Below, piece after piece: positions 15,610 to 24,099 of a DNA stretch of 64,000 nucleotides. The DNA is from Clostridia bacterium (lineage in GTDB: Bacteria; Bacillota; Clostridia; Christensenellales; CAG-138): contig JAFXSG010000005.1 in assembly GCA_017525875.1 (NCBI GenBank), forward strand, positions 1-64,000. Direction: 5' to 3'. A program made the position numbers and the translations under genes. The notes beneath the pieces are model-generated. The model was not told the origin of the DNA. It did no database searches and saw nothing but the letters and a program-made list of their open reading frames with translations. How positions within the stretch are numbered: position 1 is the first letter of the stretch; every line of letters begins with the position of its first letter.

Positions 15610-16068
15610 TTATTTAGCTTTGGTTGACGCCTCGCCGCTTAGCGCTTCGGCCATCAGGCTGCGGATGCGTTCATCCCGCCCGGAAAGATAGAGCCAGCCG
15701 ATCAGCGCCTCGAGCCCCGTCGCGACGCGGTAGTCCATTATCGACGCGCTCTTCGGCACGGTGCCGATATGGGAGTTCCGCCCGCGCCTGAACACGCCGA
15801 GCTCCTCCTCGGTGAGCATCGGTTCGATCCGGCGGAAAGCCGCCGCCTGCGCTTTGGCGCAGACCAGCTTCGCCGCGCGCTCATGCAGGCCGTGAGCGGT
15901 CAGCGTGGTCGTTTCAAGAAGCAGAGTGCGCACGAAAAGATCGTAGACCGTGTCGCCCATATAGGCGAGTGATAAAGGCGCGATCTGCGAGGGGTCGTGC
16001 ACGCCGCTCCCGTCCGGGAGCCGTGCCAGGGAAACGAGTGCAATATTGTTGTTCGCATATTCCATCAT
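15610..16068 (-). CDS. mrnC: Mini-ribonuclease III
   Basis: This 152-residue protein is a single RNase III catalytic domain without a double-stranded RNA-binding domain. Motifs are LAYMGDTVYDLFVR near residue 35, RRGRNSH, and the second acidic site ATGLEALIGWLYL. MrnC trims 23S rRNA ends. Two ATG codons lie together (16068 and 16065). No Shine-Dalgarno site is present; a TATAAT box lies only 5 bases before the first ATG, so the mRNA may be leaderless. Confidence 0.92.
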   Translation of the reverse strand: MMEYANNNIALVSLARLPDGSGVHDPSQIAPLSLAYMGDTVYDLFVRTLLLETTTLTAHGLHERAAKLVCAKAQAAAFRRIEPMLTEEELGVFRRGRNSHIGTVPKSASIMDYRVATGLEALIGWLYLSGRDERIRSLMAEALSGEASTKAK

Positions 16069-16073
16069 TTTAC

Positions 16074-16101
16074 ATTATAATCCAAATCCGGTAATTTGCA
16101 A
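16074..16101 (-). promoter_or_regulatory. Promoter of mrnC-rlmB-sigH, giving a near-leaderless mRNA
   Basis: On the minus strand TTGCAA (16096-16101), 16 bases, TATAAT (16074-16079). The first ATG begins 5 bases after the -10 box. Confidence 0.7.
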
Positions 16102-16155
16102 GGTGTTTTATAAAATATTTTGCCTCCGTCCCCGCCCGATCGCACCCGATTGCTC

Positions 16156-16184
16156 TTGCCCCGCGCCGCGTTTGATGGTATAGT
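16156..16184 (+). promoter_or_regulatory. Promoter of the methyltransferase at 16251
   Basis: TTGCCC, 17 bases, TATAGT. Confidence 0.6.
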
Positions 16185-16250
16185 ATTGCCGTGAAGCATT
16201 CATTCGAACGGGAAGCTATGCCCCGCGGCTCAAGGCGGGACGCTTAAACC

Positions 16251-17408
16251 ATGGAAACGATTAGTGAATTCATTGAAAACGTGCTTTCTGAAGGCGCGTA
16301 CAAAATAGTGCTGAGCGGGCCCGCGGGCGGCGAATACCGCAGGGTGACGCTCAATTTCGACCGCGGCGGATACTTCGCGGAGAAGCTGACCGCAAAGCAG
16401 GCCTTCCACGAGCGCATCCCGCCGGAAAAGGCGGCCGCCCGCATAGAAGAACTGTTCGAAGGCTTTTCGCAGATCAACGCCTGGAACAAGGCGAGCGAGT
16501 TCACCGCGCGCGTCACCAAAAAGGGCAAGCTCCTCACCGGCAGGCACGCCGCCTCCGCCGCCCCCGCGGCGCAGGGCGCTCAGCGCGAAAAGAGCTATCT
16601 GCTTTCATCAAGCGAGGTCATCCCGCCGCTCGTCGATATGGGCGTCATGACGCCGGACGGGCGCGTGCGCGCCGCTATGAACGACAAGTTCCGCCAAATC
16701 AACCGCTTCCTCGAGTTCATAGACGAGCTCATTGAAAAGGAAGACGAGGATCGGGAGCTGAACGTTATCGACTTCGGCTGCGGCAAAAGTTACCTCACCT
16801 TCATCGTGTATTACTATTTCACCGCCGTCAAAAAGCGCCCCGTCCGCATGACGGGCATCGACCTCAAGGAGGACGTGATCGCCTTCTGCAGCGCGACCGC
16901 GCAAAAATACGGCTATGACGGCCTCCGTTTTTTTGCCGGAGATATCGCGGATTTTGCCGAGCAGGACGGCAGGCCGATCGACCTTGTGATCACGCTCCAC
17001 GCCTGCGACGCCGCGACGGACTACGCGCTATATAATGCGATCCGTTACGGCGCGAAATACGTCCTCTCCGTGCCCTGCTGCCAGCACGAGCTGAACACGA
17101 ACGCGGACTTTTCCGCCCTCCCCCTCTTTGACGACGGGGGCATCCTGCGGGAGCGCGCGGCGGCGCTTCTGACCGACTCCATACGGCAGAAGCTGCTCAC
17201 TTTCTGCGGTTACAGCACCCGCGTGATGGAGTTCGTGGATCTTTCGCACACACCGAAGAACATGCTGATCCGCGCCAAAAAGGCCCCGCTGCCCATGAAG
17301 CACCGCCTTGCCGCGCTCAAAGACGCGGAGGAGGCGCTCGATCTTCTCAAAACGGAGCAGACGCTGCACCGCCTGCTCAAAGAAAACGGATATCTCGATA
17401 TTGAATAA
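16251..17408 (+). CDS. SAM-dependent methyltransferase (Methyltransf_32 type)
   Basis: This 385-residue protein has a class I SAM-binding motif NVIDFGCGKSYLTFIVYYYF (about residue 170) and motif TLHACDAATDYAL followed by PCCQHEL. This arrangement is typical of the family that includes eukaryotic GSTCD-like methyltransferases. The N-terminal 130 residues form a separate domain that may bind RNA. No strong ribosome site precedes the ATG (only GGCGGGA). The substrate is unknown, probably RNA. A peptidase gene follows after 22 bases. Confidence 0.8.
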   Translation: METISEFIENVLSEGAYKIVLSGPAGGEYRRVTLNFDRGGYFAEKLTAKQAFHERIPPEKAAARIEELFEGFSQINAWNKASEFTARVTKKGKLLTGRHAASAAPAAQGAQREKSYLLSSSEVIPPLVDMGVMTPDGRVRAAMNDKFRQINRFLEFIDELIEKEDEDRELNVIDFGCGKSYLTFIVYYYFTAVKKRPVRMTGIDLKEDVIAFCSATAQKYGYDGLRFFAGDIADFAEQDGRPIDLVITLHACDAATDYALYNAIRYGAKYVLSVPCCQHELNTNADFSALPLFDDGGILRERAAALLTDSIRQKLLTFCGYSTRVMEFVDLSHTPKNMLIRAKKAPLPMKHRLAALKDAEEALDLLKTEQTLHRLLKENGYLDIE

Positions 17409-17430
17409 ACTGCCCGAAAGGAGTCCCGAT

Positions 17431-18465
17431 ATGTTCCTATTCGATGAAAGCTACTGCATCAACACCTTCCGCGAGCTGCTCGCCGCGGACAGCACCACCG
17501 GCCAATACGAGGAGGTCCAGCGCGTGCTCACCTCCATGCTGGACGAGCTTGGCTATCCCTACGAGGTCACCCACAAGGGCGGCGTGATCGCGGACCTCGG
17601 CGGCGCGGGGAACCCGCTGCTCGTTTCCGCGCACCTTGACGACATCGGCCTGATGGTGCGCCATATCAACGCGAACGGCACGCTTAACGTCTGCCCCGTG
17701 GGCGGGCTGTACCCGTTCTACTGCGTGACGGAGAACGTCCGCATCCACACGCGCGGCGGCAGGGTCTTCACGGGGAGCGTCTGCCGCGAGCCGAACAGCG
17801 TCCACGTGACCGAGGAGGAGCTCCGGGCCGTGCTGCCCGATTTCCGCACGAACGTCTGCGTCGTGCTCGACGAAAACGTGAAAAGCGTGGAGGACGTGCG
17901 GCGGCTCGGCATCGAGACCGGCGACATGATCGCGCTCGATCCCCGTTTTCAGCTTTCGAACGGCTACGTCAAGTCCCGCTTCGTGGACGACAAGGCCTGC
18001 GCCGCAGTACTGCTCGCCGCGATGAGGGAGCTCAAAGCGAAGGAAATCAAACTGAACCGCAAGGTATACGCCTATTTCGCGATGTATGAGGAGATCGGCC
18101 ACGGCACGGTCTACATGCCGGAGGACACGAAGGATTACCTCGCGATCGACATTGCGCCGACCGGGCCGCAGCAGAATTCGGACGAGCGCAAGGTCACGAT
18201 CTTCGCAAAGGATTCCCGCTACCCCTATCACTGGGGGCTGACGAACGAGCTGCGGGAGACAGCGCTCGAGGCGGGCGTCGATTTCGTGATGGACATCTTC
18301 ACCCCGCATTACGGCACGGACGGCGATCCCTCCGTCGCCGCGGGGTACGACATCCGTCACGCCGCGATCGGCCCCGGCACCGCGAACAGCCACGGCTACG
18401 AGCGGACTCATATCGACGGGCTCAGAAGCACCTACGAGCTGCTGATGGCCTATATGACCAAATGA
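17431..18465 (+). CDS. M42-family metallopeptidase
   Basis: This 344-residue protein starts at 17431 with AAAGGAG 8 bases upstream. It carries the M42/M20 binuclear metal ligands: SAHLDDIGLM (His and Asp), VDDKACAA (bridging Asp), YEEIGHG (catalytic Glu-Glu), AIDIAPTG, and a final His in ANSHGYER. The family includes glutamyl and deblocking aminopeptidases acting in the cytoplasm as large oligomers. It lies downstream of the methyltransferase gene and is followed by a terminator. Confidence 0.9.
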   Translation: MFLFDESYCINTFRELLAADSTTGQYEEVQRVLTSMLDELGYPYEVTHKGGVIADLGGAGNPLLVSAHLDDIGLMVRHINANGTLNVCPVGGLYPFYCVTENVRIHTRGGRVFTGSVCREPNSVHVTEEELRAVLPDFRTNVCVVLDENVKSVEDVRRLGIETGDMIALDPRFQLSNGYVKSRFVDDKACAAVLLAAMRELKAKEIKLNRKVYAYFAMYEEIGHGTVYMPEDTKDYLAIDIAPTGPQQNSDERKVTIFAKDSRYPYHWGLTNELRETALEAGVDFVMDIFTPHYGTDGDPSVAAGYDIRHAAIGPGTANSHGYERTHIDGLRSTYELLMAYMTK

Positions 18466-18497
18466 GGCGCTGCGCATAACCGAGTCAAAACCAAAAC

Positions 18498-18540
18498 AAA
18501 AACCGCCCCTGTTCGGCTGCACCGTTCGAGGCGGTTTTTC
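18498..18540. terminator. Bidirectional terminator
   Basis: AAAAACCGCC ... GGCGGTTTTT between two convergent genes. Confidence 0.8.
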
Positions 18541-18562
18541 GTTACGGCAGAAGGATCGCCGT

Positions 18563-19132
18563 TCAGTCGGGCATGCCGCCCGGGATCAGGATCGTGCCGT
18601 CGCCGAGAACGTAGACGAGCCTTGCAAGCTCGCCGTCGCCCTGCAGGGTGACGCGATACGCGCCCATGCCGCGATAGGTCTCCTCCGTCACGGACTGGAT
18701 CGTGTGCTCCGGGAACTCGCGCCCGAGCATTTCAGTGACCTCCGGGATCTCTGAAGGATCGAGCACCTTGCCCTCGGTGAAGCCGTCGATACTGCCGAAC
18801 AGGTCGTCAAGCCCGCCTACGCCGGGTGAGGTCAGCGGTTCGCCGGAGGTCAAAGGCCCGTCGGAGATCTCAGGCCCGCCCGTGGCAAGGCCGCCCGTGG
18901 TCTCGGGGCTGCCCGTGCCGTTCATATCGGGCGAGGTCAGGGGCTCGCCGGAGCCGTTGGGGCCGCCGGAAGCAGCGGGTTCGCGAGTGTTCAGTCCGAG
19001 CACGTCGGTCGGTCCCGCAGTGGGGCTTGCGGTGCTTCCGGTGCGGCCCGTGCCGTGCGCGCACGCGGTCAGCACCATGGCAAGCGCCAGCACGGCGGGC
19101 AGCAGGCGCAGAAACTTTTTAGTTGCTTTCAT
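18563..19132 (-). CDS. Small lipoprotein with a Gly/Pro/Ser/Thr-rich linker
   Basis: This 189-residue protein has a signal peptide with lipobox VLTAC, AGAGGGA before the ATG, and a low-complexity stretch (about 28-105) with repeated motifs such as GEPLTSPDMNG and GEPLTSPGVGG. A short C-terminal domain (about 115-189: EMLGREFPEHTIQSVTEETY, YVLGDGTILI) is compact but unrecognised. It is probably exposed on the cell surface on a flexible stalk. Confidence 0.7.
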   Translation of the reverse strand: MKATKKFLRLLPAVLALAMVLTACAHGTGRTGSTASPTAGPTDVLGLNTREPAASGGPNGSGEPLTSPDMNGTGSPETTGGLATGGPEISDGPLTSGEPLTSPGVGGLDDLFGSIDGFTEGKVLDPSEIPEVTEMLGREFPEHTIQSVTEETYRGMGAYRVTLQGDGELARLVYVLGDGTILIPGGMPD

Positions 19133-19271
19133 TGAAAAATCCCTCTTTCTTCACGGATCTTGGCGAGGTTTGCCGGCGTGCTTGAGCCGCCGATGAGCCT
19201 TCGTCCGCGGCTATTATCTGCGGCCGCGCGCGGCGCTATGCGGGAAAAAAGAGGAAAAAACGGAAATAAAA

Positions 19272-19300
19272 GAAAAACACAGTCTTTATTCGAGACTGTG
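19272..19300 (-). terminator. Terminator of the restriction-like cluster
   Basis: On the minus strand CACAGTCT / AGACTGTG is followed by TTTTTCTTTTATTT. Confidence 0.8.
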
Positions 19301-19323
19301 CTTTCCAGTAATAATAAGCGGCT

Positions 19324-20490
19324 TCATCTGTTACCCTTGGCTCTGTTGTGCGTCTTGCAAAGCATCTGGCAGTTGGAAATGTCAGTAGCCCCGCCTTTGC
19401 TCCACGCGGTCACGTGGTCTGCGTCCATCTCGTTGAGCTTGTAGATACGTTTCGCGTTGTTAGTGTGACCGATTGCGCAAAGCGGGCAGTTGGAAATATC
19501 CTTCGCCTTGGCTTCGCTCGTCTGCGCATCATAAACCGCTTTCTTCGTCTTATCGTCGAAGACGCGGACGTTCAGCAGGGAAGCATCCTGCTCGCCGCCG
19601 AGGATGTATTCAAAGACGCCTTTTTTATCGAACACCTGAGTATCGGCAAGCAGCTCGTCGACTCGCTTTGCCACCGCGTCTTTATCATAGGCTTTAGTAT
19701 GATAAAGACGATAAAGCCGTCCCCAGTCGAGCCCGCAGACATAACTGCCTGTATACTCAAAAACGGAGTCGATCCAGTCGATGACAGTATCAAAATGATT
19801 CTTTAATTCATTGATATTGTCGTCATTGCGGTGCAGGGCCATGTACCCGTCGATATCGCCGCCGCTCACCCAGTCGAGCGCCGTTTCGAGGATCGCCTGT
19901 CGCTTAGGGTCGCCCTTGACGTAAGTCTGCCAGCGGTTCATATTTGAGTTGCCGGTGTTTGAGAACACGGCGCGGGCCTTCGTAACGAACGGGCCGTGGT
20001 AGGACGCGTTGCGAAGCTCCTGCCTGACCAGCGGAACGCCCGCTATATTGATCGTTTCAAACCATTCCTGGATCTCGGAGGGCTCGCCCTCGCAGACATA
20101 GATCGTCAGCGGCGAACCTGTGATCCTGTCCTGTTCATCCTTGTCCAGGCTGCCGAAGTAGCGGGGCTTGCCGCCGCGCTCGACCGCAAAGGGCCAGGAC
20201 ATATTGACGAAGCGCGCAAACGATGTGATGCGCTGCTGTCCGTCCAGCACCTCGTACATACCGTCGGCATTCTTCACAAAATAGATCAGGCCGAGCGGGT
20301 AGCCCTTCAGAAGCGATTCCACGACCGCAACGTCCTTTTTGCCGTCGCCATAGATATAGTTGCGCTGATACTCGGGCTGTATGATGAGCTTGCCGCCCAG
20401 CCCGAAGAGACCCTTGCCCTCGTTTCGGTCAAATATAAAGCCCTTGCATACGTCGCCGACTGTCCAGTCGGTATGGAGCGTGGTCTTCAT
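19324..20490 (-). CDS. DUF262-HNH nuclease
   Basis: This 388-residue protein has an N-terminal DUF262 (ParB/GmrS-like) domain with [10 protein letters not shown] (about 38) and DGQQRITSF (about 83). The C-terminal HNH nuclease domain has CPLC...[23 protein letters not shown] and [13 protein letters not shown]262 and HNH together occur in type IV restriction enzymes such as GmrSD and BrxU, where the N-domain hydrolyses nucleotides. AGGAGG lies before its ATG, which overlaps by 4 bases the stop of a methyltransferase cassette. A restriction partner of the upstream methyltransferase is likely. Confidence 0.82.
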   Translation of the reverse strand: MKTTLHTDWTVGDVCKGFIFDRNEGKGLFGLGGKLIIQPEYQRNYIYGDGKKDVAVVESLLKGYPLGLIYFVKNADGMYEVLDGQQRITSFARFVNMSWPFAVERGGKPRYFGSLDKDEQDRITGSPLTIYVCEGEPSEIQEWFETINIAGVPLVRQELRNASYHGPFVTKARAVFSNTGNSNMNRWQTYVKGDPKRQAILETALDWVSGGDIDGYMALHRNDDNINELKNHFDTVIDWIDSVFEYTGSYVCGLDWGRLYRLYHTKAYDKDAVAKRVDELLADTQVFDKKGVFEYILGGEQDASLLNVRVFDDKTKKAVYDAQTSEAKAKDISNCPLCAIGHTNNAKRIYKLNEMDADHVTAWSKGGATDISNCQMLCKTHNRAKGNR

Positions 20491-20828
20491 TTAGTATTAC
20501 CTCCTTTTCTGCGGTGGATAAGAATCCGGGGGTAGATTTGAACATAAAAAACGCTATCTACTATGTAATACGTTTTCCCAACAGGAGGGTCAGATAAAAC
20601 AATATCTGCCCCATCGTTGAGTTTGGTCACGGAAGACCTTTTTCCGTCCTTATCAACTTGAATTTGTCTCGGGTATTCTTTGGTTTTCGTCGCCGGATCT
20701 CCTGCCCCGGCTTTCGTTATATCAACAATTTCAAACTCTTCGGGATTATACTTGTCTAAAAATGTAATCGGGACACCCATGAGCCCATTACACTTTTGCC
20801 TGTATAAAGATCCTCTTATAGAGTCCTC
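20487..20828 (-). pseudogene. Displaced C-terminal cassette of an EcoRI-type methyltransferase (cassette 3)
   Basis: This reading frame has no start codon context but repeats the end of the methyltransferase. It runs from IRGSLYRQKCNGLMGVPITF and LDKYNPEEFEIV into a different tail (TKTKEYPRQIQVDKDGK ... IYPRILIHRRKGG), which matches the usual ending of this enzyme family. Its stop codon overlaps the ATG of the HNH gene by 4 bases, as expected if it was once the native methyltransferase end. It is AT-richer than the neighbouring genes. Confidence 0.8.
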
Positions 20829-21009
20829 TGCCGTTGATAACCGGTGCGTCGAGCCGCTCATGCGGGACTCTGCACCAGTCAAGCCGTCCGTCTCCGCCCC
20901 TGTCTGTTGTCCAGATGATCTCAAACTGCTCGGGATTGTACTTGTCGAGGAACGTGATGGGGACGCCCATGACGCCGTTACATCTTGCGGCGTACGACGA
21001 TCCGCGCAT
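20788..21009 (-). pseudogene. Displaced C-terminal cassette of an EcoRI-type methyltransferase (cassette 2)
   Basis: A second orphan end, RGSSYAARCNGVMGVPITF followed by LDKYNPEQFEI, then its own tail IIWTTDRGGDGRLDW ... GLYKRIFIQAKV. Its first codons are read in another frame from the same DNA that encodes the last residues (LYARIVVRRKM) of the intact enzyme. The same frame-shifted overlap joins cassettes 2 and 3. It has no ribosome site, so it is silent unless recombined. Confidence 0.8.
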
Positions 21010-22246
21010 AGAGCCGCAGCTGAGCTGCGAGCTGCGAGCAATTATCGCTTACGTCATCCGGCTTGTCAACCCCGGTTTTAATATAAAATCTGTCCGTTCC
21101 CTTTTTGCCGTTTTCAAGCATTTCCGGCCTTGCAAGCTCATAGTCCGCGCCGACGATCTCAAACTGTTCCGGGCTGTGTTTATCCAAAAAAGTGATGGGT
21201 ACGCCCATATTGCCCGCGCAGGCGTTTTCGCAGAATGCAGCCGCCGTTCCGTCGACGCCTTTTTTCGCCGCCCACTCGCACTGCGCTGCTTTGGGGCAAT
21301 CAAACCAGCAGGGCACGTAATCGGACGGGATGCACTCCGTGAACGGCACCTCTATCGCATCGTAATTATCATAATGCGGGTATTCGTTCACGCCGTATTC
21401 TTCTTCAAACTTCTTTTTCAGCTTTTTATTGTATTTGAGATTATGCGCCATGGTGTCGAGCAGCAAAGACTCATGACGCTTTCCATGGTCAATATTAGTG
21501 AACCAACAGGCAGAGGCCAATCGTCCCATAACGACGCCTTTGATTATTCTATAAGCCGAACCTTCTTTTTTATTCTCCAATAACCAGGCTTTGTACTCAT
21601 CGGTTACATTGAAATACATATCTAGATTCAGCGACTTATATCCAAGCCAAATCTGATTGTCTTTCAAATACGGGAACACTTCTTTATACGTTATCGCATT
21701 CATATTCCCAAGGATAATGAACTGCTTTCCGCCTTCCATTATCCACGCCAAGAACTCTCTGAAAAGCGAAAACGGCGGATTCGTGATGATGATATCCGCT
21801 TCGTCGCGGAGCTTCGTCACCTCGGCGGAGCGAAAATCGCCGTCGCCCTCGAGATAGCCCGAAAACTCGACGTCGTCGGTATCGATCAAGCCCGAACCGT
21901 CCACATCCCGTGTCAACGTGAACAGCTTGCCCCTCGTTTCGTGAAGGTTTTCGTCATAGAGTGGAGACATCATCTCGAACATGGAGAGCTGCTTATTGCC
22001 CGCGCCCTTGGCGTAGGAGGTGGAGATCAGCTTTTTCAGGCCGAAGCGCTCGAAATTGGACGCGAAATATTTAGTGAAATTCGACCATTCCGGATCGTCG
22101 CAGGGAAGAAGGATCGTTTTCCCTCTGAATACGTCCGGATCGAACTCCACGTAAGCGTTCATTTCTGCCTCGATATCGGAATACTGCGTGTAGAATTCGT
22201 CGTTCTTGGCGTTTTTCGCAGCGCCGAGGCTTGCATTATCGGCCAT
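20978..22246 (-). CDS. EcoRI-type adenine-specific DNA methyltransferase
   Basis: This 422-residue protein has the family N-terminus (AKNAKNDEFYTQYSDIE), the block DPEWSNFTKYFASNFERFGL, and the catalytic motif IV NPPF (156-159) in ADIIITNPPFSLF. The order fits N6-adenine methylation. From residue 346 it has the conserved NMGVPITFLDKHSPEQFEIV, after which the tail (346-422) is variable in the family and probably helps read the target site. AAGGAG precedes the ATG. The central part (about 21500-21720) is AT-rich, suggesting transfer. Confidence 0.88.
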   Translation of the reverse strand: MADNASLGAAKNAKNDEFYTQYSDIEAEMNAYVEFDPDVFRGKTILLPCDDPEWSNFTKYFASNFERFGLKKLISTSYAKGAGNKQLSMFEMMSPLYDENLHETRGKLFTLTRDVDGSGLIDTDDVEFSGYLEGDGDFRSAEVTKLRDEADIIITNPPFSLFREFLAWIMEGGKQFIILGNMNAITYKEVFPYLKDNQIWLGYKSLNLDMYFNVTDEYKAWLLENKKEGSAYRIIKGVVMGRLASACWFTNIDHGKRHESLLLDTMAHNLKYNKKLKKKFEEEYGVNEYPHYDNYDAIEVPFTECIPSDYVPCWFDCPKAAQCEWAAKKGVDGTAAAFCENACAGNMGVPITFLDKHSPEQFEIVGADYELARPEMLENGKKGTDRFYIKTGVDKPDDVSDNCSQLAAQLRLYARIVVRRKM

Positions 22247-22329
22247 TATCTGCTCCTTCCGTTTGCGCCGCGGCGTTTGCGCGGGCTTATAAATCGATCA
22301 AACGGGCGGCCCCATTGCCGCCCCTGCTG

Positions 22330-22755
22330 CTATTCCTCGTCTGTCTTCTTCAGCGTTTCGGCTATCTCGGAAAGCCACGCGCTATAGTGGTCGTAGGTGG
22401 TCTCGGTCCACCCGTCCAAAAGCCTGTTCAGGGATGCGGCGTCCGCTTCGATACCGCGGCTTTCATACTGTTCGGGATCGCGGTTGACCGTCACGACGTG
22501 AACGTTGTCCTCCTTAAAGTCGATCCGGAAAATGCAGTAACCGGTCCAGCTGCGGTGCGCAAAAAGGGTCTGCCCCTCCATATACCAGAACCACTTATCC
22601 TCCATGGCTTCGGGGACGTGGCCGCGGCGGAGCGCAGCCATTTCCTCACTGCTCAATGACCTTGTCAGCACGAAGGTATCGTGCCGCTCCGGCATGGGCT
22701 CCGTTTTCCAGTCGCCGCGCCGGGCGATCCTCGTTTTGTTATTCTCTTCCATCAT
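22330..22755 (-). CDS. Conserved protein of unknown function
   Basis: A 141-residue soluble protein. ATG at 22755 and 22752 lie together; AAAGG is 4 and 7 bases upstream respectively. The core KWFWYMEGQTLFAHRSWTGY followed by CIFRIDF looks like a conserved motif, and the end is helical. No family is assigned with confidence. It sits 25 bases after the TetR gene and 83 bases before the methyltransferase on the same strand, so it may share their transcript. Confidence 0.65.
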   Translation of the reverse strand: MMEENNKTRIARRGDWKTEPMPERHDTFVLTRSLSSEEMAALRRGHVPEAMEDKWFWYMEGQTLFAHRSWTGYCIFRIDFKEDNVHVVTVNRDPEQYESRGIEADAASLNRLLDGWTETTYDHYSAWLSEIAETLKKTDEE

Positions 22756-22779
22756 ATTTCCTTTATCGGGCATTTCCCG

Positions 22780-23313
22780 TTATTCCGCGAGCAGCGTGAT
22801 CATGGCCTTTTCCGGGTCCTCCGCTCCCGAGGCCGAGAGGCCGACGGCGAGGGGGACGACGAGCGCGGAGCGGGCGGCAAGGCTTTCCCCCGCCTGCCCG
22901 AGGCGCAGCGAGGCGATCTCCAGCACTATGCGCCAGGCTTCGGCGGCGGAGGTGCAGACGGCTTTCGCCTCATCCGAGAAGCATGAGATCAGCTCCCGAT
23001 AGGTGGTGAGCGGCGAGCCCTCCGAAAAGAACACGGCAGCAAGACTTTTTGCGGCTTCCTGCGCGGAGGTGACGGCGGTCAGCCCGTTCATCCAAGCGAA
23101 CAGACGCTCCTCCATCGCGGCGGTGCAGCGCTCCGCGAGGGCGGTCAGCAGCTCGTCCCTCGTCTTGAAATAGTAATAGAGCGTGCCCTTGGAGATATCG
23201 CAGCAGGCGGCGACGTCCCCGAGGCTCATGCCCTCCGCGCCGCGCTCCGTCACCAGCTTTTCGGCGGCGGAAAGGAGCTTATCGCTTATTTGGTTGTTGA
23301 GTCTTGTTGCCAT
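22780..23313 (-). CDS. TetR-family transcriptional regulator
   Basis: This 177-residue protein has the N-terminal helix-turn-helix MSLGDVAACCDISKGTLYYY followed by FKTRDELL, typical of TetR/AcrR repressors, and a helical ligand-binding half. The start lies 6 bases after the stop of the TrmH gene with no good ribosome site, so translation is probably coupled. No efflux pump is next to it, so the target is unclear. Confidence 0.85.
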   Translation of the reverse strand: MATRLNNQISDKLLSAAEKLVTERGAEGMSLGDVAACCDISKGTLYYYFKTRDELLTALAERCTAAMEERLFAWMNGLTAVTSAQEAAKSLAAVFFSEGSPLTTYRELISCFSDEAKAVCTSAAEAWRIVLEIASLRLGQAGESLAARSALVVPLAVGLSASGAEDPEKAMITLLAE

Positions 23314-23319
23314 GGTGGT

Positions 23320-24081
23320 TTATTCGTGCAGCTTTTTAGTTACCTCATAGATCATCAGCGAGGCGGCGATGGAGGCGTTCAGGCTCTCGGCGCGGCCGTA
23401 CATTTTGAGGCGGTACAGCGTGCAGAGCGAGGCGACCTCCTCCGAAACGCCGCTGCCCTCGTTGCCGATGACGATAACGCAGTTTTCGCCGATATCCGGG
23501 AGCTTTTCCTCGCCCTTGAGGTGCCCGCAGAGCAGCGTGCGGCCTTCGGCTTTGAGCTTTCTGAGCTCCGTCGTCAGCTCGCCCTCGTAGACGGGCATAT
23601 GGTAGGTGCTGCCCATCGCGGAGCGCAGGGCCTTCGGGGAGAACGGGTCCGTGCTGCCCGTGCCGAGCAGGATGCAGCCCGCGCCCATCGCGTCCGCCGT
23701 GCGCAGGACCGTGCCCAAATTGCCGGGGTCCTGCATGCGGTCGAGCGCGACCGCGAGCCCGGCGGGATAGACCGCGGGCGGGGTCAGGTCGGGCGTCCTC
23801 ACAGCGGCGGCGACGCCCTGCGGGGTCTTCGTGTCCGAAACGGAGAGCATGACCGACCGCGTGACCGATACGAACGGCACTGCGAGCGAGGAGGCTTTAG
23901 CTTCAAGCTCCCACTCGCCCTCCTCGATCAGAAGGTGCTCCGCCTTTGCGCCGGCGCGCAGCGCGTCGAATACCAGGCGCTCGCCCTCGATCAGGTGGAG
24001 CCCGGTCTCCTGCCTCGCCTTGCGGCTCGTGAGCGAACGCATCAGGCGAACGGTATCGTTGTTTCTGCTGGTGATAAGCAT
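23320..24081 (-). CDS. TrmH/SpoU-family RNA methyltransferase
   Basis: This 253-residue protein has an N-terminal substrate-binding domain (SRNNDTVRLMRSLTSRKARQ, LIEGERLVFDAL) and the SPOUT knot: VALDRMQDPGNLGTVLRTAD, VIGNEGSGVSEEV and MYGRAESLNASIAASLMIYE. It resembles YsgA-like ribose 2'-O-methyltransferases acting on rRNA. It lies in a row with the TSCPD gene upstream (18 bases) and TetR downstream (6 bases). Confidence 0.88.
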   Translation of the reverse strand: MLITSRNNDTVRLMRSLTSRKARQETGLHLIEGERLVFDALRAGAKAEHLLIEEGEWELEAKASSLAVPFVSVTRSVMLSVSDTKTPQGVAAAVRTPDLTPPAVYPAGLAVALDRMQDPGNLGTVLRTADAMGAGCILLGTGSTDPFSPKALRSAMGSTYHMPVYEGELTTELRKLKAEGRTLLCGHLKGEEKLPDIGENCVIVIGNEGSGVSEEVASLCTLYRLKMYGRAESLNASIAASLMIYEVTKKLHE

Positions 24082-24099
24082 TTTTTGCCCTGCCGGATT

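Noticed and set aside
20788-21009. Cassette 2 as an independent small gene
   Set aside because: Its ATG codons lack ribosome sites and its start is out of frame within the methyltransferase end. It makes sense only as a displaced C-terminus.
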